Assembly (NCBI GenBank): GCA_958510875.1
Contig: OY294067.1
Location: forward strand, 258,975,736 to 259,039,735
Direction of reading: 5' to 3'
From: Endomychus coccineus
Lineage: Eukaryota; Arthropoda; Insecta; Coleoptera; Endomychidae
DNA length: 64,000 nucleotides
Shown here: piece by piece, positions 21,730 to 31,974 of the stretch
Layout of the letters: the number at the start of each line of letters is the position of its first letter
Numbering within the stretch: position 1 is the stretch's first letter
Position numbers and translations under genes: made by a program
The notes under the pieces: model-generated
Seen by the model: only the letters and a program-made list of their open reading frames with translations
What the model was told of the DNA's origin: nothing
The model's database searches: none

Positions 21730-22925
21730 TAGTTAGTGAACAACCCTCTGCAGTTCAAAGCGTCGTCCTGGATTCGCTAGATTCTCTTTGGACCTATCTT
21801 GGAGAAAATCGTGATGTGAATAATGGAGATAATTGTCACATGGTTTTCCACTATACTTCTTTGTACAGAAGAAAGTCGATAGCATGAAGGCTGGAATGAG
21901 AAGCACCATCAAGAAGCACAATAGTCTGACACTGGCTATTCATGCCTAAAAATGGTATGGGTATCATTAGAGGTGAGCATGTGAAGTTAAGACCCGTGTT
22001 TAGTCTGGTCTGGGTCGAACTTATCATTGATTTCGTACTTGACAAAATAAGGCCAGTATTCGGTTATTGCTATATTTTCATCTTGACTCGAAAGACCAGA
22101 ATCCGTCTAGAAGTCACACTCGACCAAAACGAAATTGAATGAAGTCAATTGTTTTGGCCGGGCGTTGCCGATTAGAAAATGATTCAGGAACCTGTAGCTT
22201 ATTCAGACGATCTATGCCGAGCTGAAATTGAATCAGAAGAACAGGTCTAATAAATCTTGGAAATACGCACCTCAAAACTTCATTTTTAGTTACTTCAGTT
22301 ATTGAAATATTATTAGAATTTCAATTGGATTCGATCGGTACTTATTATGTAGAATATTGGTTCGATATATGTACATCATTGCTTCCATTTATTTATTATA
22401 TTATAAGAATGTAGGAGACGTAAATATGAAAACACGGAACATCAATTGGATTCAGAATTCATCCATACATCATTTTATTTCTAATCATTGCTTCCCATTA
22501 TTTATCATATTATTAGAAGCTTGGAGATGTAAGTCGCCTATATAGCAGCAAAGCCAACATCAAATAGAAGATGTTATATAATATATTCAAGCTGTAAAAC
22601 AAATATACGAAGCTACTATATTGAATACAGTTTCTTCGAATGAACACAATAACGTTTGCTCCATAAATACATGAATGTACCTTGTAACAGTTCCACGTGT
22701 AATTGCTGCATGCAATTATATGTATATTGCATTGTTGGGTATCCTAGAAATTAAAATTATCAAGTATTACATAACATCTCGGTCACATTCTGAAGACAAA
22801 TCAAAGGACAATTTTTCCAGGGTAGGTATTGAATTCTTTCGTAAATTTTTGGCGCTGCTCTTGTATGTGCTACCACAAGAAATATGAACGATGCAAAATT
22901 CGACAGAAGTCTGGCATTGTTTATT
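21730..22925. other. AT-rich sequence, no gene recognised
   Basis: Short open frames on both strands have no recognisable motif. A minus-strand frame with LLDGASHSS (about 21900-21930) faintly recalls a transposase motif but nothing around it supports that. Confidence 0.45.
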
Positions 22926-23085
22926 TCGAACTGAAAGTGAATGCTCATATTGAGGGAAGATCAACAGACCGGGCCATTCATCAAGTAATCAACAACATAG
23001 TAAATTCTCTAAATAACACACATAAAGTAGCAGTGTTATTTCTTGATCTATCCAAAGCTTTGGACTCTGTAGACCAGGGTCGATA
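22926..23085 (+). pseudogene. LINE reverse transcriptase, 5' palm part of an interrupted copy
   Basis: GRSTDRAIHQVINNIVNSL followed by VAVLFLDLSKALDSVD is the reverse transcriptase stretch ending in motif A, with the first catalytic Asp in FLDLSKA. It stops where the long-arm foldback begins. The continuation resumes at about 25030. Confidence 0.8.
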
Positions 23086-23089
23086 ATTT

Positions 23090-25005
23090 TTGAAACCAAA
23101 AAAAATAATAGTAGGATGAAGCCCATTGGAAAAGGAAGAGAATATAACAAAAATGAAAGGAAAGATAATTTACGGGCAATCTGAGGTCGTGAAGTGGAAG
23201 GGGGTGAGTTTTTAAGTGTAAAGAACGGTTTATCTCGATTTCCGGCAAAACTACAAGTCCTATGGAAAAAAGTTAAATGGCAAAGTTGTAGGTAATAAAA
23301 AGATCTACAACTTTTCTATTCACACTTTTTTCACATAACCTCAAAATTCATGTGAAAAATTCAAATAACCAAGTTTTTGGATTTTTATTTTTTATTTTAT
23401 TTAATTTGGTGAAAGCTTACCTTTTTGTGCATCAATCACACTGTAATTTTTTTGATTTAAAATATTTATTATTTCACCATATTTTGACTTAATATCGAAA
23501 AAGCACCCTAATTTTCAATCGGAAATTCTCGCGTCAAAATATCTGCTTTTTTAAAAAGTCGGTGGGCTTTTCGTTCATTGAAATCTGTACTTTCTGATGA
23601 TGTAAAAAAATATACATAAATATGGTAAATATTCTCAAAAAATGCAAAGAAACGAAAAAAACTAGAATCCGAAAATCATTATGTACAATTTTGTAGGTAG
23701 GATTTAAAGGGAATTTCATCAAAAAAATCTGACTGCTGCTATTTTTTCCAGTAAAAAAGTTGATTCATTAAATTCCAATTATATTTTTGTCATAGAAAAT
23801 TTCAATATATAAATATACATGTAAATCATACTATTGAATTTAGATACTTTATATTGTTCACTTTATTCATTATAATATTTTTTAAAACATTAATCTTGTT
23901 ATTTATAAATACCTAATCTTGATTTATAATCCCTTATCGATTAGTTTTTGTCTCTTTGATGGCATTTCTCCATCGTTAGATTCGACAAACCTTCTCGATT
24001 CTAGTAGATCTTCGAAATCTTCAAGACCATCACCATCTTCGTCTCCAATATTATTTCCAGTCTGCATTGGTTCTTCATCCACAATTTCATCAGGATCATT
24101 AACTTCCTCGTAGCTTTTTTCTTCCACATTGGAGCATTTTTCAGAACCATGACATTTTGAACATAAATTTGTGCATTTTAAACAATGTTGTCGGCAGCCA
24201 CATTTTAAACTGTTACATGCAGTTTCACAGCTGCAGCAAATACTTTTGAGCAATATTTCCGGAATTAATTCCTTTTCTGTAAATTTGGTCATAATGCCAC
24301 GTTGATGTTGCTTCCAGCCCCAATCTGTTGATGTCAGTTCGTTTTCCAGCCAAGTTTGAAGCTTTTCGAGTAATTAAAATATAAATTTTAATAAATAGCT
24401 CAAAATTGTACATAATGATTTTCGGATTCGAGTTTGTTTCGTTTCTTTGCATTTTTTGAGAACATTCACCATAGTAATGTATATTTCTTTTACACCATCA
24501 GAAAGTAGAGATTTCAACGAACAAAAAGCTCACCGACTTTTTTGAAAAAGCAGATATTTTGACGTGAGTGTGTCCGATTGATAATTAGGGTGCTTTTTCG
24601 ATATTAAGTCAAAATTAGGTGAAAAAATAAATATTTTGAATCAAAAAAATTACAGTGTTCAGGACATGAAAAGCTTTCAACAAATTTCGTGAAAAAATTT
24701 CTTTTTTGTAAAAGATAAAAATAAAAAACCAAAAACTTGGTTATTTGAATTTTTCACATAAATTTTGAGGTTATGTGAGAAAAATGTAGGTACTGAAGTT
24801 GTAGATCTTCTTATTACCTACAACTTTTTCCCATAGGACTTGTAGTTTTGCCGGAAATCGAGATAAACCGTTTTTCACCCTTAAAACCTACCCCCTTCCA
24901 CTTCCCGACCTCAGATCACCCGTACATTTTTTTCCTTCCATTTTTGTTATATTATCTTCCTTTCTAATGGGTTTCATCCTAATATTATTTTTTTTCACTT
25001 TTTAC
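23090..25005. mobile_element. Long-arm foldback element inserted in a LINE
   Basis: The left arm (about 23095-23693) is the reverse complement of the right arm (24401 to about 25000), with differences. Paired landmarks are AATAATAGTAGGATGAA, GATTTCCGGCAAAACTACAA, the AAGTCGGTGGGCTTTTC region and CAAAATTGTACATAATGATT. The 700-base centre carries a minus-strand ORF with a CXC-like cysteine pattern. Both flanks carry reverse transcriptase coding sequence, so the element interrupted a LINE. I could not define a short target duplication. The two flanks both contain an SKA(F/L) motif, which could mean an overlap of about 30 bases or two different LINE copies. Confidence 0.82.
23924..24360 (-). pseudogene. 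CXC-like cysteine-rich C-terminal domain ORF of the foldback
   Basis: On the minus strand an open frame includes WLENELTSTDWGWKQHQ (about 24350-24305), then from an internal Met at 24292 ICCSCETACNSLKCGCRQHC and LKCTNLCSKCHGSEKCSN, then an acidic tail with PSKRQKL near the end (stop at 23924). Spaced CxC/CxxxC repeats of this kind resemble the tesmin/TSO1 CXC fold and form the C-terminus of large ORFs of unknown function seen repeatedly in arthropod genomes. Everything upstream is missing, so this is a 3' remnant of a longer protein. The function is unknown. Confidence 0.55.
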
Positions 25006-25029
25006 CATTCTCAAAGGCTTTCAGCCTTG

Positions 25030-26045
25030 GTATATTGTAAATCATGACAGACTACTTAACAAACTATTCTGCCTAGGTGTCAGAGGTATTGCTTATAACC
25101 TTATTAAAACGTATCTTTCAAATAGAAAACAGAGTATAGTAATTACAAATAACCATCATGAGTCTCATTCAGACGGAATGGAATTGTACATTGCAGGGAG
25201 TTCCACAGGGCTCAGCATTGGGACCTTTGCTATTCCTGCTCTATATAGATGACCTACTCGAATTGATTGGAAATATAGTATGTTTTGCTGATAACTCTAC
25301 TGCCACAATCACTGCGGAAACAGGTTAACCCTTACAAATTAAAATAGAGCAGTCATTGCAAATTTTGAAGGATTGGTGTGAGACAAATATATAAGACTCA
25401 AATGTAGAAAAAATCAAATGGAGCAATTGCATTCCTCACATTCACGTCCGAAGCAAATAAAACTTGAATGTAAGAAAATTGCGTTACTATCGATATATCA
25501 AATAAAATTCTTGGGGATCTACATTGACTCTAGACTAACGTGGAAGAGTCATATTGATCAAATGGCATCAGAATTATCATGCTTGTGCTACCAGTTGAGG
25601 GTCTTGGAAAATAATGTAAGTAATGAGGTTGCTCTGTAAGCATATAATTCATACGTTACTTCTGTAATCAAATATCCTATAATTTTTTGGGGTGACTCAA
25701 CAGACATTTATAGAATCAAAGTACTGCAAAAGAGATTTATAAGAAATATCTTCAGACTAAAATACCGAGAGTTATATAGACCATATTTTATAAGACACAG
25801 AATACTAACCATATCTTCAATTTATATCCTAGTTTGTGCCTGCTTCATTAAGAAACATTATGAAGGGTTTTTTCAGCAACATAGTTGCACAGTTATGGAA
25901 CTCGTTATAAACACATTCTCTTACAAGATCAAACTACACTAACTCAGCTCTATAGAACCACGAAAAACGAATCGATCAGAATTTATAACCACGTTCCGGA
26001 AAATTTAAGGAATATCTATTACAGGAGTTTTAAAAACAAATCCCA
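25030..26045 (+). pseudogene. LINE reverse transcriptase, 3' part of the interrupted copy
   Basis: Continues with HDRLLNKLFCLGVRGIAYNL (about 25046-25105), then after a frameshift GVPQGSALGPLLFLLYIDDL (about 25198-25257). The catalytic box is FADNST where FADD is usual. FLGIYIDSRLTWKSHIDQM (about 25510-25566) and the C-terminal HSYGTRYKH and NHVPENLRNI (about 25888-26015) follow. This is the layout of a CR1/Jockey-like LINE. Lesions include the D-to-N change at the catalytic box, several stops and at least two frameshifts. Confidence 0.88.
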
Positions 26046-26049
26046 TATC

Positions 26050-26625
26050 CATGCTTGGGATCACCACCAACAGCACCCTCTCATGCCACGATCTTCGCGA
26101 AAACCGCTCCACAAAAAGTCGGTTTCATATTCCGCGCCAAGTGCTACTTTACATCCAGCTGCTGATATAATCCACAAAGCAAGGATTCGATCTGTCCTGG
26201 AGTTCTATTCACATGTTTGGAGTTCGGCTCCCAAGCAGACTCTGATGCTCTTGGATTCTATCGAGAAGAAAGCTATTCGTCTGATTGATGATGTCACACT
26301 TAGGCTCATTGACTTCTCTAGAACATCGTAGAAAGGTGGACGATCTCTCCCTTTTCTATAGATATTTTCGTGGTCGGGGTTCATCAGGGATCTCGTCTGT
26401 TGTTCCCTCACGAGAGATTCCAGATAGACGGACTAGATGAGGTCAAGCTAGTCACCCCCTCGAGACCTGCCTATCTTCTCTCTACCAGAATTAATTTTTA
26501 TATCGAACAGGAAAATTCTGCAACTATTTACCTAGTGGGGTACTTGCCTATGCCTATAACCTCCAAACCTTCAAGAAAAGCAGAATGCGTATCTCATCTC
26601 CCAACATTTCATCGCTAGCTCACAC
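26050..26625 (+). pseudogene. C-terminal fragment of a second LINE family (copy a)
   Basis: Frames give RIRSVLEFYSHVWSSAPKQT (about 26184-26243), LLDSIEKKAIRLIDDVTL, then RRKVDDLSLFYRYFRG and TRINFYIEQENSATIY. The same protein and DNA occur at 51672-52210 in better order. The first part is fused in frame to the end of the previous LINE near 26045, making one chimaeric open frame (25885-26331). Confidence 0.82.
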
Positions 26626-27309
26626 AGTGAAGGAAATTTGAACTTTTGTGAATTAGCACTCCTACATGTGAGAACCCCTTACAAATTGGCATTCTGAGCT
26701 GTTGAACCCATACACATCTTTGAGATTTCAATGGAGGATGCACTGTATCAGTATCAGATAACTACAGCAAGTAATGCTACACAGAATAACTGACGTAGAT
26801 ACAATTATTATTAAATGTATGTAGGGTAAATGTCCCAATAATGGGACAAATACTCAAAACTTCTAAAACATGAGTTGAAAATTAATGTATTAGTAGTCCA
26901 AATCTACAGTAGGTCAATGTTTATTAATGTGTGTCAGATTACGCGCCAAATTTCACATGCTATGACATATACGTCAATTTTTGAACATGACCGAATGTGA
27001 ACTAGTGGTTTAATGTTTGCTGAAAGTTTACGACATTCAGTGGTTAAATTGAGATACTGTGACCCGTATTTTTAATAAAAATCGAGTGTTATCTCGAATG
27101 GGATATCAGGTAAGTCAATGATGATAACATATGAGTTAAATTATATTACTTTGATAAAAAGATATTTTTAAAGGGGTGACCATCACTCAAACAAGGATTA
27201 TGGTAATAGACCAATGATGGACATGGTGGGTGTCCATTTCTAAAACAATAATGGACACCTTCAAATTTCTTAGAATAAAAATAATTTCACTATTAATTTT
27301 GTTTCAGAA

Positions 27310-28633
27310 ATGGCTAAAGTAGTAAGAAATAAGAAGAAACAAAGGTCATTCTTTGTTTACTCGGATGATGACATGCGAAAAGCCATTATAGAGGGGAAGG
27401 AAAATGGCTTGAGCAAAAAGAAGGCAGCTTTGAAATATAATGTCCCACGAAGCACTCTAATTAGGAAATTGTCAGGGAAAGTTCTTCTGTCCAGGAAAAT
27501 GGGCCCTGCAACTGAACTGTCTAAAACAGAGGAGGATTTATTACTTAACTGGATGCTTGCAATGGACAAAAAAGGTTTCCCTGTGCACAAAAAAACTCTA
27601 ACTTTAAATTTTGAATGCTAGTGGCAGAGACACCCGATTCATAAGTAAGTCTTCTCTGCCTGGACGATCTTGGTTTGAAGGTTGCTATCAAATATTCAAG
27701 TACTTGCAGGAAAATAAATTGGACCATATCCTCGTTGATGAGATGACTCCTGAAAAGTCTGTTGAACCAACAGGAATAGCAGGATGTTCTATGTGGAAGA
27801 CACCTACAAATGTTAAAGACTGCTACTATGAAACTAAAGAACAAGAAGGATTTAAAATCCCTACTCCTCTTAAAAAAATGTTGGTGCTTCCAAGAACACC
27901 TGAAAAGACGACTTCGAAAAGAAAGCGAACAGTTTACCCAGCCGTGGTTTCTTCTAGCAAATATAGGGAATGTTATGAATATGGCGAAAAGAAAAATTGG
28001 AGAAAAAGACAAAAACAAATCCTGCAAAAAACAGTGAAACCCAGGGGAAAGGAAGAAGACTTAATTCCTGCAACAATTACAAAAAATGCTACATTCAAGA
28101 AAAAAATAGAGTACAATTCTGACTCCTCCAACTCTTCAACAGACCTAGCTTACGATGATGATGATATGGATTTGAGTGATAATGGTGAATTAGAGCTGCA
28201 AGTTGGGAAATATGCTATTATAAAATATGAAGAGAAATATTACCCTGGTGAGTATATTAGAAGCTATCAGTTGATTGTAGGAATGCTTGTTGGCAATCAA
28301 GATGGAAACAAATTTACTTCTGTATATTTTGTTAACGAAATAATTAGCATTCCTGCAATATAATTCTTTCCACATTTCCTATTATATAAAAGAGAAGACA
28401 AAAAGTGGCATTAAAATAATATTTTTTCTATTGTAGGGTTGATAATGAAATACGACAACGAAGGTGCTGAAATCCGGTCTATTGATAGCGCTGGTGTGGG
28501 ATCGTGGAAGTGGCCAGTAAAAGAAGACATTTTGTATTATTTTAGAAATGACATTGTCCGTATAATTGCAGATCCAGTAGCAAAAAATAAAAGAGGGTTT
28601 TATACTGTCCCTGAAATGAATAACTACGAATAA
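27310..28633 (+). pseudogene. pogo/Tigger-like transposase with deleted DDE domain
   Basis: From the Met at 27310, YSDDDMRKAIIEGKENGLSK and KKAALKYNVPRSTLIRK form a pipsqueak-type helix-turn-helix. A CENP-B-type second helix-turn-helix starts at KMGPATELSKTEEDLLLNWM. A frameshift near 27610 moves the frame to ASGRDTRF and LPGRSWFEG, the end of the DNA-binding part. The DDE domain that should follow is absent. A basic, acidic-patched linker then leads to VGKYAIIKYEEKYYPG (to 28247). A GT-AG intron joins this to LIMKYDNEGAEIRSI..WKWPVKED and ends at VPEMNNYE. About 380 codons remain open over three frames, unusually well preserved for this window. It may make a DNA-binding protein without catalysis, or simply be a young deletion derivative. 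Confidence 0.8.
28248..28436 (+). other. Intron within the pogo-like ORF
   Basis: The donor is CCTG|GTGAGT and the acceptor TTCTATTGTAG|GGTTGA. Splicing joins CCT G to GG TTG, restores the reading frame and unites two halves of one C-terminal domain. It is 189 bases long. Confidence 0.7.
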
Positions 28634-29018
28634 TAATGTCTTATCTTGAATAGTGTCCATTAGTGGGACAACAAATGTCCAATACCCATACAAAGGTGTC
28701 CACTACTGGGACAAATGAGTTATTTTTTTTAAAATATAAATAAACATTAAATCAAATATTTGTTTAATTTTACAGTAAACAGTTCGAATCTACTTTAATT
28801 TACCTATTTATTGAGTTCACCAAAGTTGTATACAATCAACTATTAAATTCACCAGTCCATTTCCAATTTGAAAAATCGTCTTGGGTGTCCATTATTAGCA
28901 CATTCACCCTACACTACAAATGGTTGATAAATACTATACTATACTAATGGTTAACTTATCCACAAATGTATAACTTTCTTGAGAAAGAAGTTTTAATTCA
29001 ATATATGGGTTATTTCAG

Positions 29019-29097
29019 GGAGCACAAATGTTAGTCGATATTGGGAGTTGGTTATTGACCAACCCTCGTAATTTGAGCGAGCGAGAAATTCAGTTGG
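29019..29097 (+). CDS. Possible host-gene exon (first of two)
   Basis: GGTTATTTCAG precedes and GTAAATAAG follows, both good insect splice signals. One frame is open throughout: GAQMLVDIGSWLLTNPRN then LSEREIQL, plus one base. Joined to the exon at 29727 the frame continues without a break (..EIQL-E-ADLEKRVYE, stop). It lies just outside the pogo-like element. I do not recognise the protein. The stretch is short enough for the open frame to be chance, so this is a candidate only. Confidence 0.3.
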
Positions 29098-29290
29098 GTA
29101 AATAAGTTCTACTTTTCTCAAGCTGATCACATTCAATCAAAACACTTTGCTATCCTATTTATGCGAGAATATTTCATGCAAAACGTATTGTCATTTGATA
29201 CACTACGAAGCTTGTTATTGTTCTCAGCCGGAACCTTATCCTGTAGGGTGTTGTTCTTGAAAACATAATTTACTCCAGTTCGTCAGTAGG

Positions 29291-29742
29291 TATATGGAAT
29301 CTGGAATGAAATCAGAACAAGCGATAGCATTCATTTAAGCTAGCGTTAAAATATTCATTGCTTTATTACCGTTATGTCTACTAAGCTGATTATGATGTCG
29401 TAAATACGCCTAATGTAACACTACACATTGCAAATTACCTTTCAAGAAAGTTGTTGCAAATTTGCATCAAATTATCTGTTATACATTTTTTTTTCTTTGA
29501 TTGTTATCAGATCTCGAGAAACATGTATATGGAATCTGGAATGAAATCAAAACAAGCGATAGCATTCTTTTAAGCTAGCGTTAAAATATTCATTGCTTTA
29601 TGATGGTTATGTCTACTAAGCTGATTATGATGTCGTAAATACTCCTAATGTAACACTACACATAGCAAATTACCTTTCAAAGAAATTGTTATCTCTTGTA
29701 AATTTTTATTTCTTCGATTATTTCAGAGGCAGATCTCGAGAA
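29291..29742 (+). repeat. Tandem duplication, about 235-bp unit, two copies
   Basis: TATATGGAATCTGGAATGAA starts copies at 29291 and 29526. They stay similar through TAAGCTAGCGTTAAAATATT, AAGCTGATTATGATGTCG and CAAATTACCTTTCAA. The second copy is about 20 bases shorter. The start of a third follows at about 29743 (GTATATGAG). The unit contains the acceptor and first codons of the possible exon at 29727. Confidence 0.88.
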
Positions 29743-29758
29743 ACGTGTATATGAGTAG
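29727..29758 (+). CDS. Possible terminal coding exon
   Basis: GATTATTTCAG precedes. In the phase set by the exon at 29019-29097 it reads EADLEKRVYE and ends at TAG (29756-29758). A second acceptor-like copy of the same sequence (TTGTTATCAG then ATCTCGAG, at 29501-29518) lies in the tandem duplication upstream and would also read on in frame for about 20 codons. Confidence 0.25.
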
Positions 29759-29759
29759 A

Positions 29760-31145
29760 AGTGGTGAAGATGATGTGTTGCTGGAGACAAACAGAATGAT
29801 ATCAACGAGATTCGATAGAACATTGCAGGGACTTTTGTCAGGTTTCAAGCTCCTGGACGCATGTTGTTTGGATGCTGTTATCAAGATATCCATTCAGGGA
29901 CAATGAAATTATAACATTTAGGAGGAAATTTCACACTATAACATCTATACTTCATTATAATTAATAAAAAAGTTATGATAAAGAGGCTGTGATCAACTAT
30001 TGAACATGTGCCTTTCCCCTCTTTTGTTGGCAAAATAACTTTTGGACGTTCGTGCAGATCAAATTTGAATGATTATAGGATTAGAAAAGATATTAGAAAG
30101 GATTTCGAAACCGCTAATATTATGTGTTCAATCTGTGCCTTCGCTCTGTGGTTTCATGGAAGTAAGGTTACATAGTACCAATAATTTTATAGTTTATGTT
30201 CTCAGAACATTGATGAAAGAAGCTGGTTTCAAACTATCTATGGAAATTAATTCATCTGATCCATGTGTAACTTGAAAAGTGATGATTTTACTCATCGTAA
30301 TTTTGACGAAAACGAAACTACAAGTTTTAGGTAAAAAACATTTCTAGGTAGCTGCATAAGTGAACTTTTAAAATACGAACGAATTCATTTAAAATAAACT
30401 GTGTTCCGTCGATCACTAACCTCCCTCACTTTTATTAGCACAATTTTTCGGTTTGCGACACTTTTGCAGGTCAAATGTATGATTGTAGGAACAGAAAATA
30501 CATTGAAGAAATAATTTAGAAACATTCAATGAAGAACGTTAAATTATAGGTACTCTACGTTACATTGAAATTTTATCGAAACGATCTACATAATGAATTT
30601 CACAACTCTATGTTTCCTTCTGACACCTGCTACCAGGTTGACTTTCGCAATTCACTCTATAATATGACATTCTTTTATACTGACACTTGCTGTCACATGA
30701 ACTATCTAAGTGTACCACGGAATCAAGAAGCTGCGGACTTCTTGCATAAAATAAAAGACATAAAATATATCGTGGCGTTCCAGCGATGGCTTCACGTATA
30801 TACGTGTGATACATATTTATATCAAGAAAACACGGATTTCTTTTTGGTAAAATGAAACTTAATAGTTTCATTTGAAACGAAATTTCTGGATATCAGAAAT
30901 ATCACTTGATGGGGCTACCACGCTCAAAAATAATACAGTTTCTATTTGCACCACTTCAAAGCGATCTGTGAAACTTCAAATTCATACAAATAAATAGTCT
31001 AGATCGATTGAGGAAGGCTCAAAACGGATATATTCGAGATGATCGGTAAACATTTTAGGCTGATAACATTACTTTTCTCACACTATAAACTACGTATAGT
31101 GAGGGAAATAAAAAAAAAAAGTCAGCGCACTCCGGGAGTGCAGGC
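29760..31145. other. No gene recognised
   Basis: An open stretch after 29740 in another frame (SRSGEDDVLLETNRMIST) ends at 29910 and has no known motif. A 96-codon frame at 30565 contains the CACCTGCTACCAGGTTGAC-type phrase also seen near 9840 and is probably repeat sequence. ACCACGCTCAAAAA near 30920 also occurs near 14850 after the Helentron endonuclease. Confidence 0.4.
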
Positions 31146-31148
31146 AGA

Positions 31149-31974
31149 AGTGAAAACTTCAACTTATGGCGCGTTGGGCACTTTTTTGGTTGAGCATTTT
31201 TAGGTGCGCTCGCGACATGAGAAATTGTTCATAAAAAATCAAGTTTATCAAAGCAATGTGGGCACTTTTTGAATAGACATGAAGTATAATAATATAGAAA
31301 CTATATTCGAAGGAAGTGGTTTTATTTAAATGAGTAAATATTAGTAAATAGTAAATACAAAATTTATCAATTCTCATCCATAATTTCAACAACTCTTACA
31401 TCATCATTATCAGCATTTTCATCATTATTATCAGGATTTTCATCAAATTCTAAAACTGAAACAATAGGTCTATGGTAACTAAAGTATGAAATGAACAATT
31501 TTGATTTAAATCTATTTATATATCTTGTGAATACTGCATTATTGCACTACAACAATGTTTTTATTAATTCTATTTACACTTTAGATTTGTTTTTTTTAAC
31601 ACAATACCATAGCAGCAACACAAGTCAAATGAAATATTTAAATAAATAAATTTTCCGTTTAATATTCATTTATAAAATAAATATAAAAAACTCTCAATCT
31701 CCTCTGTCGCGAGGGCACGAACGAATGCCCATGCAAAGACTGCGTATAGCATGCAGCGCTCTCGCATTTCTATACACTCTGAGTATACATATAGGTATGT
31801 AATCTCGTCTGTCGCGAGAGCACGAACGAATGCCCATGCAAAGAGCGCGTATAGTATACATATATTATAAGAATACACGCGGAGTATATCTGTATAAAAT
31901 CTCATCTGTCGCGAGAACGGCTGAAAATGCTCTCCCACAAAAGTGCCCAACGCGCCATAAGAAGTTTTCACTTC
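31149..31974. mobile_element. TIR element with terminal GAAGTGAAAACTTC palindromes
   Basis: The left end GAAGTGAAAACTTC then TTATGGCGCGTTGGGCAC is mirrored at the right end by GTGCCCAACGCGCCATAAG and GAAGTTTTCACTTC. The inverted similarity extends about 70 bp, through TGAGCATTTT and TCGCGAC. The 826-bp unit has no transposase; its long minus-strand open frame is an artefact of the internal tandem repeats. Confidence 0.8.
31696..31915 (-). repeat. Internal tandem repeats of the TIR element
   Basis: Two units of about 100 bp, starting at 31696 and 31801, both carry TCTGTCGCGAG then GCACGAACGAATGCCCATGC. The third unit is cut short and merges into the right terminal repeat. On the minus strand they encode a repeated AWAFVRALAT stretch with no sign of being a real protein. 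Confidence 0.85.

Larger units (their letters stand above)
26824..28909 (+). mobile_element. pogo/Tigger-like DNA transposon lacking its catalytic core
   Basis: TA flanks both ends (26822-26823 and 28910-28911). The ends are inverted: GGGTAAATGTCCCAATAATGG at the left (first 20 bases matched), mirrored by CATTATTAGCACATTCACCC at the right. The 2086-bp unit carries a plus-strand ORF set with an N-terminal DNA-binding region and the C-terminal domain, but no DDE catalytic domain. Palindromic TGTCC...GGGACA units recur inside near both ends. Confidence 0.85.

Noticed and set aside
21851..22045. Minus-strand LLDGASHSS as a possible DDE transposase motif
   Set aside because: No other catalytic motif at the expected spacing and no flanking terminal repeats.
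27545..28027. 160-codon minus-strand frame
   Set aside because: Antisense shadow of the pogo-like ORF, whose helix-turn-helix motifs are on the plus strand.
30905..30945. ACCACGCTCAAAAA as a further Helentron end
   Set aside because: Only 14 bases match and the hairpin block that should follow is absent.
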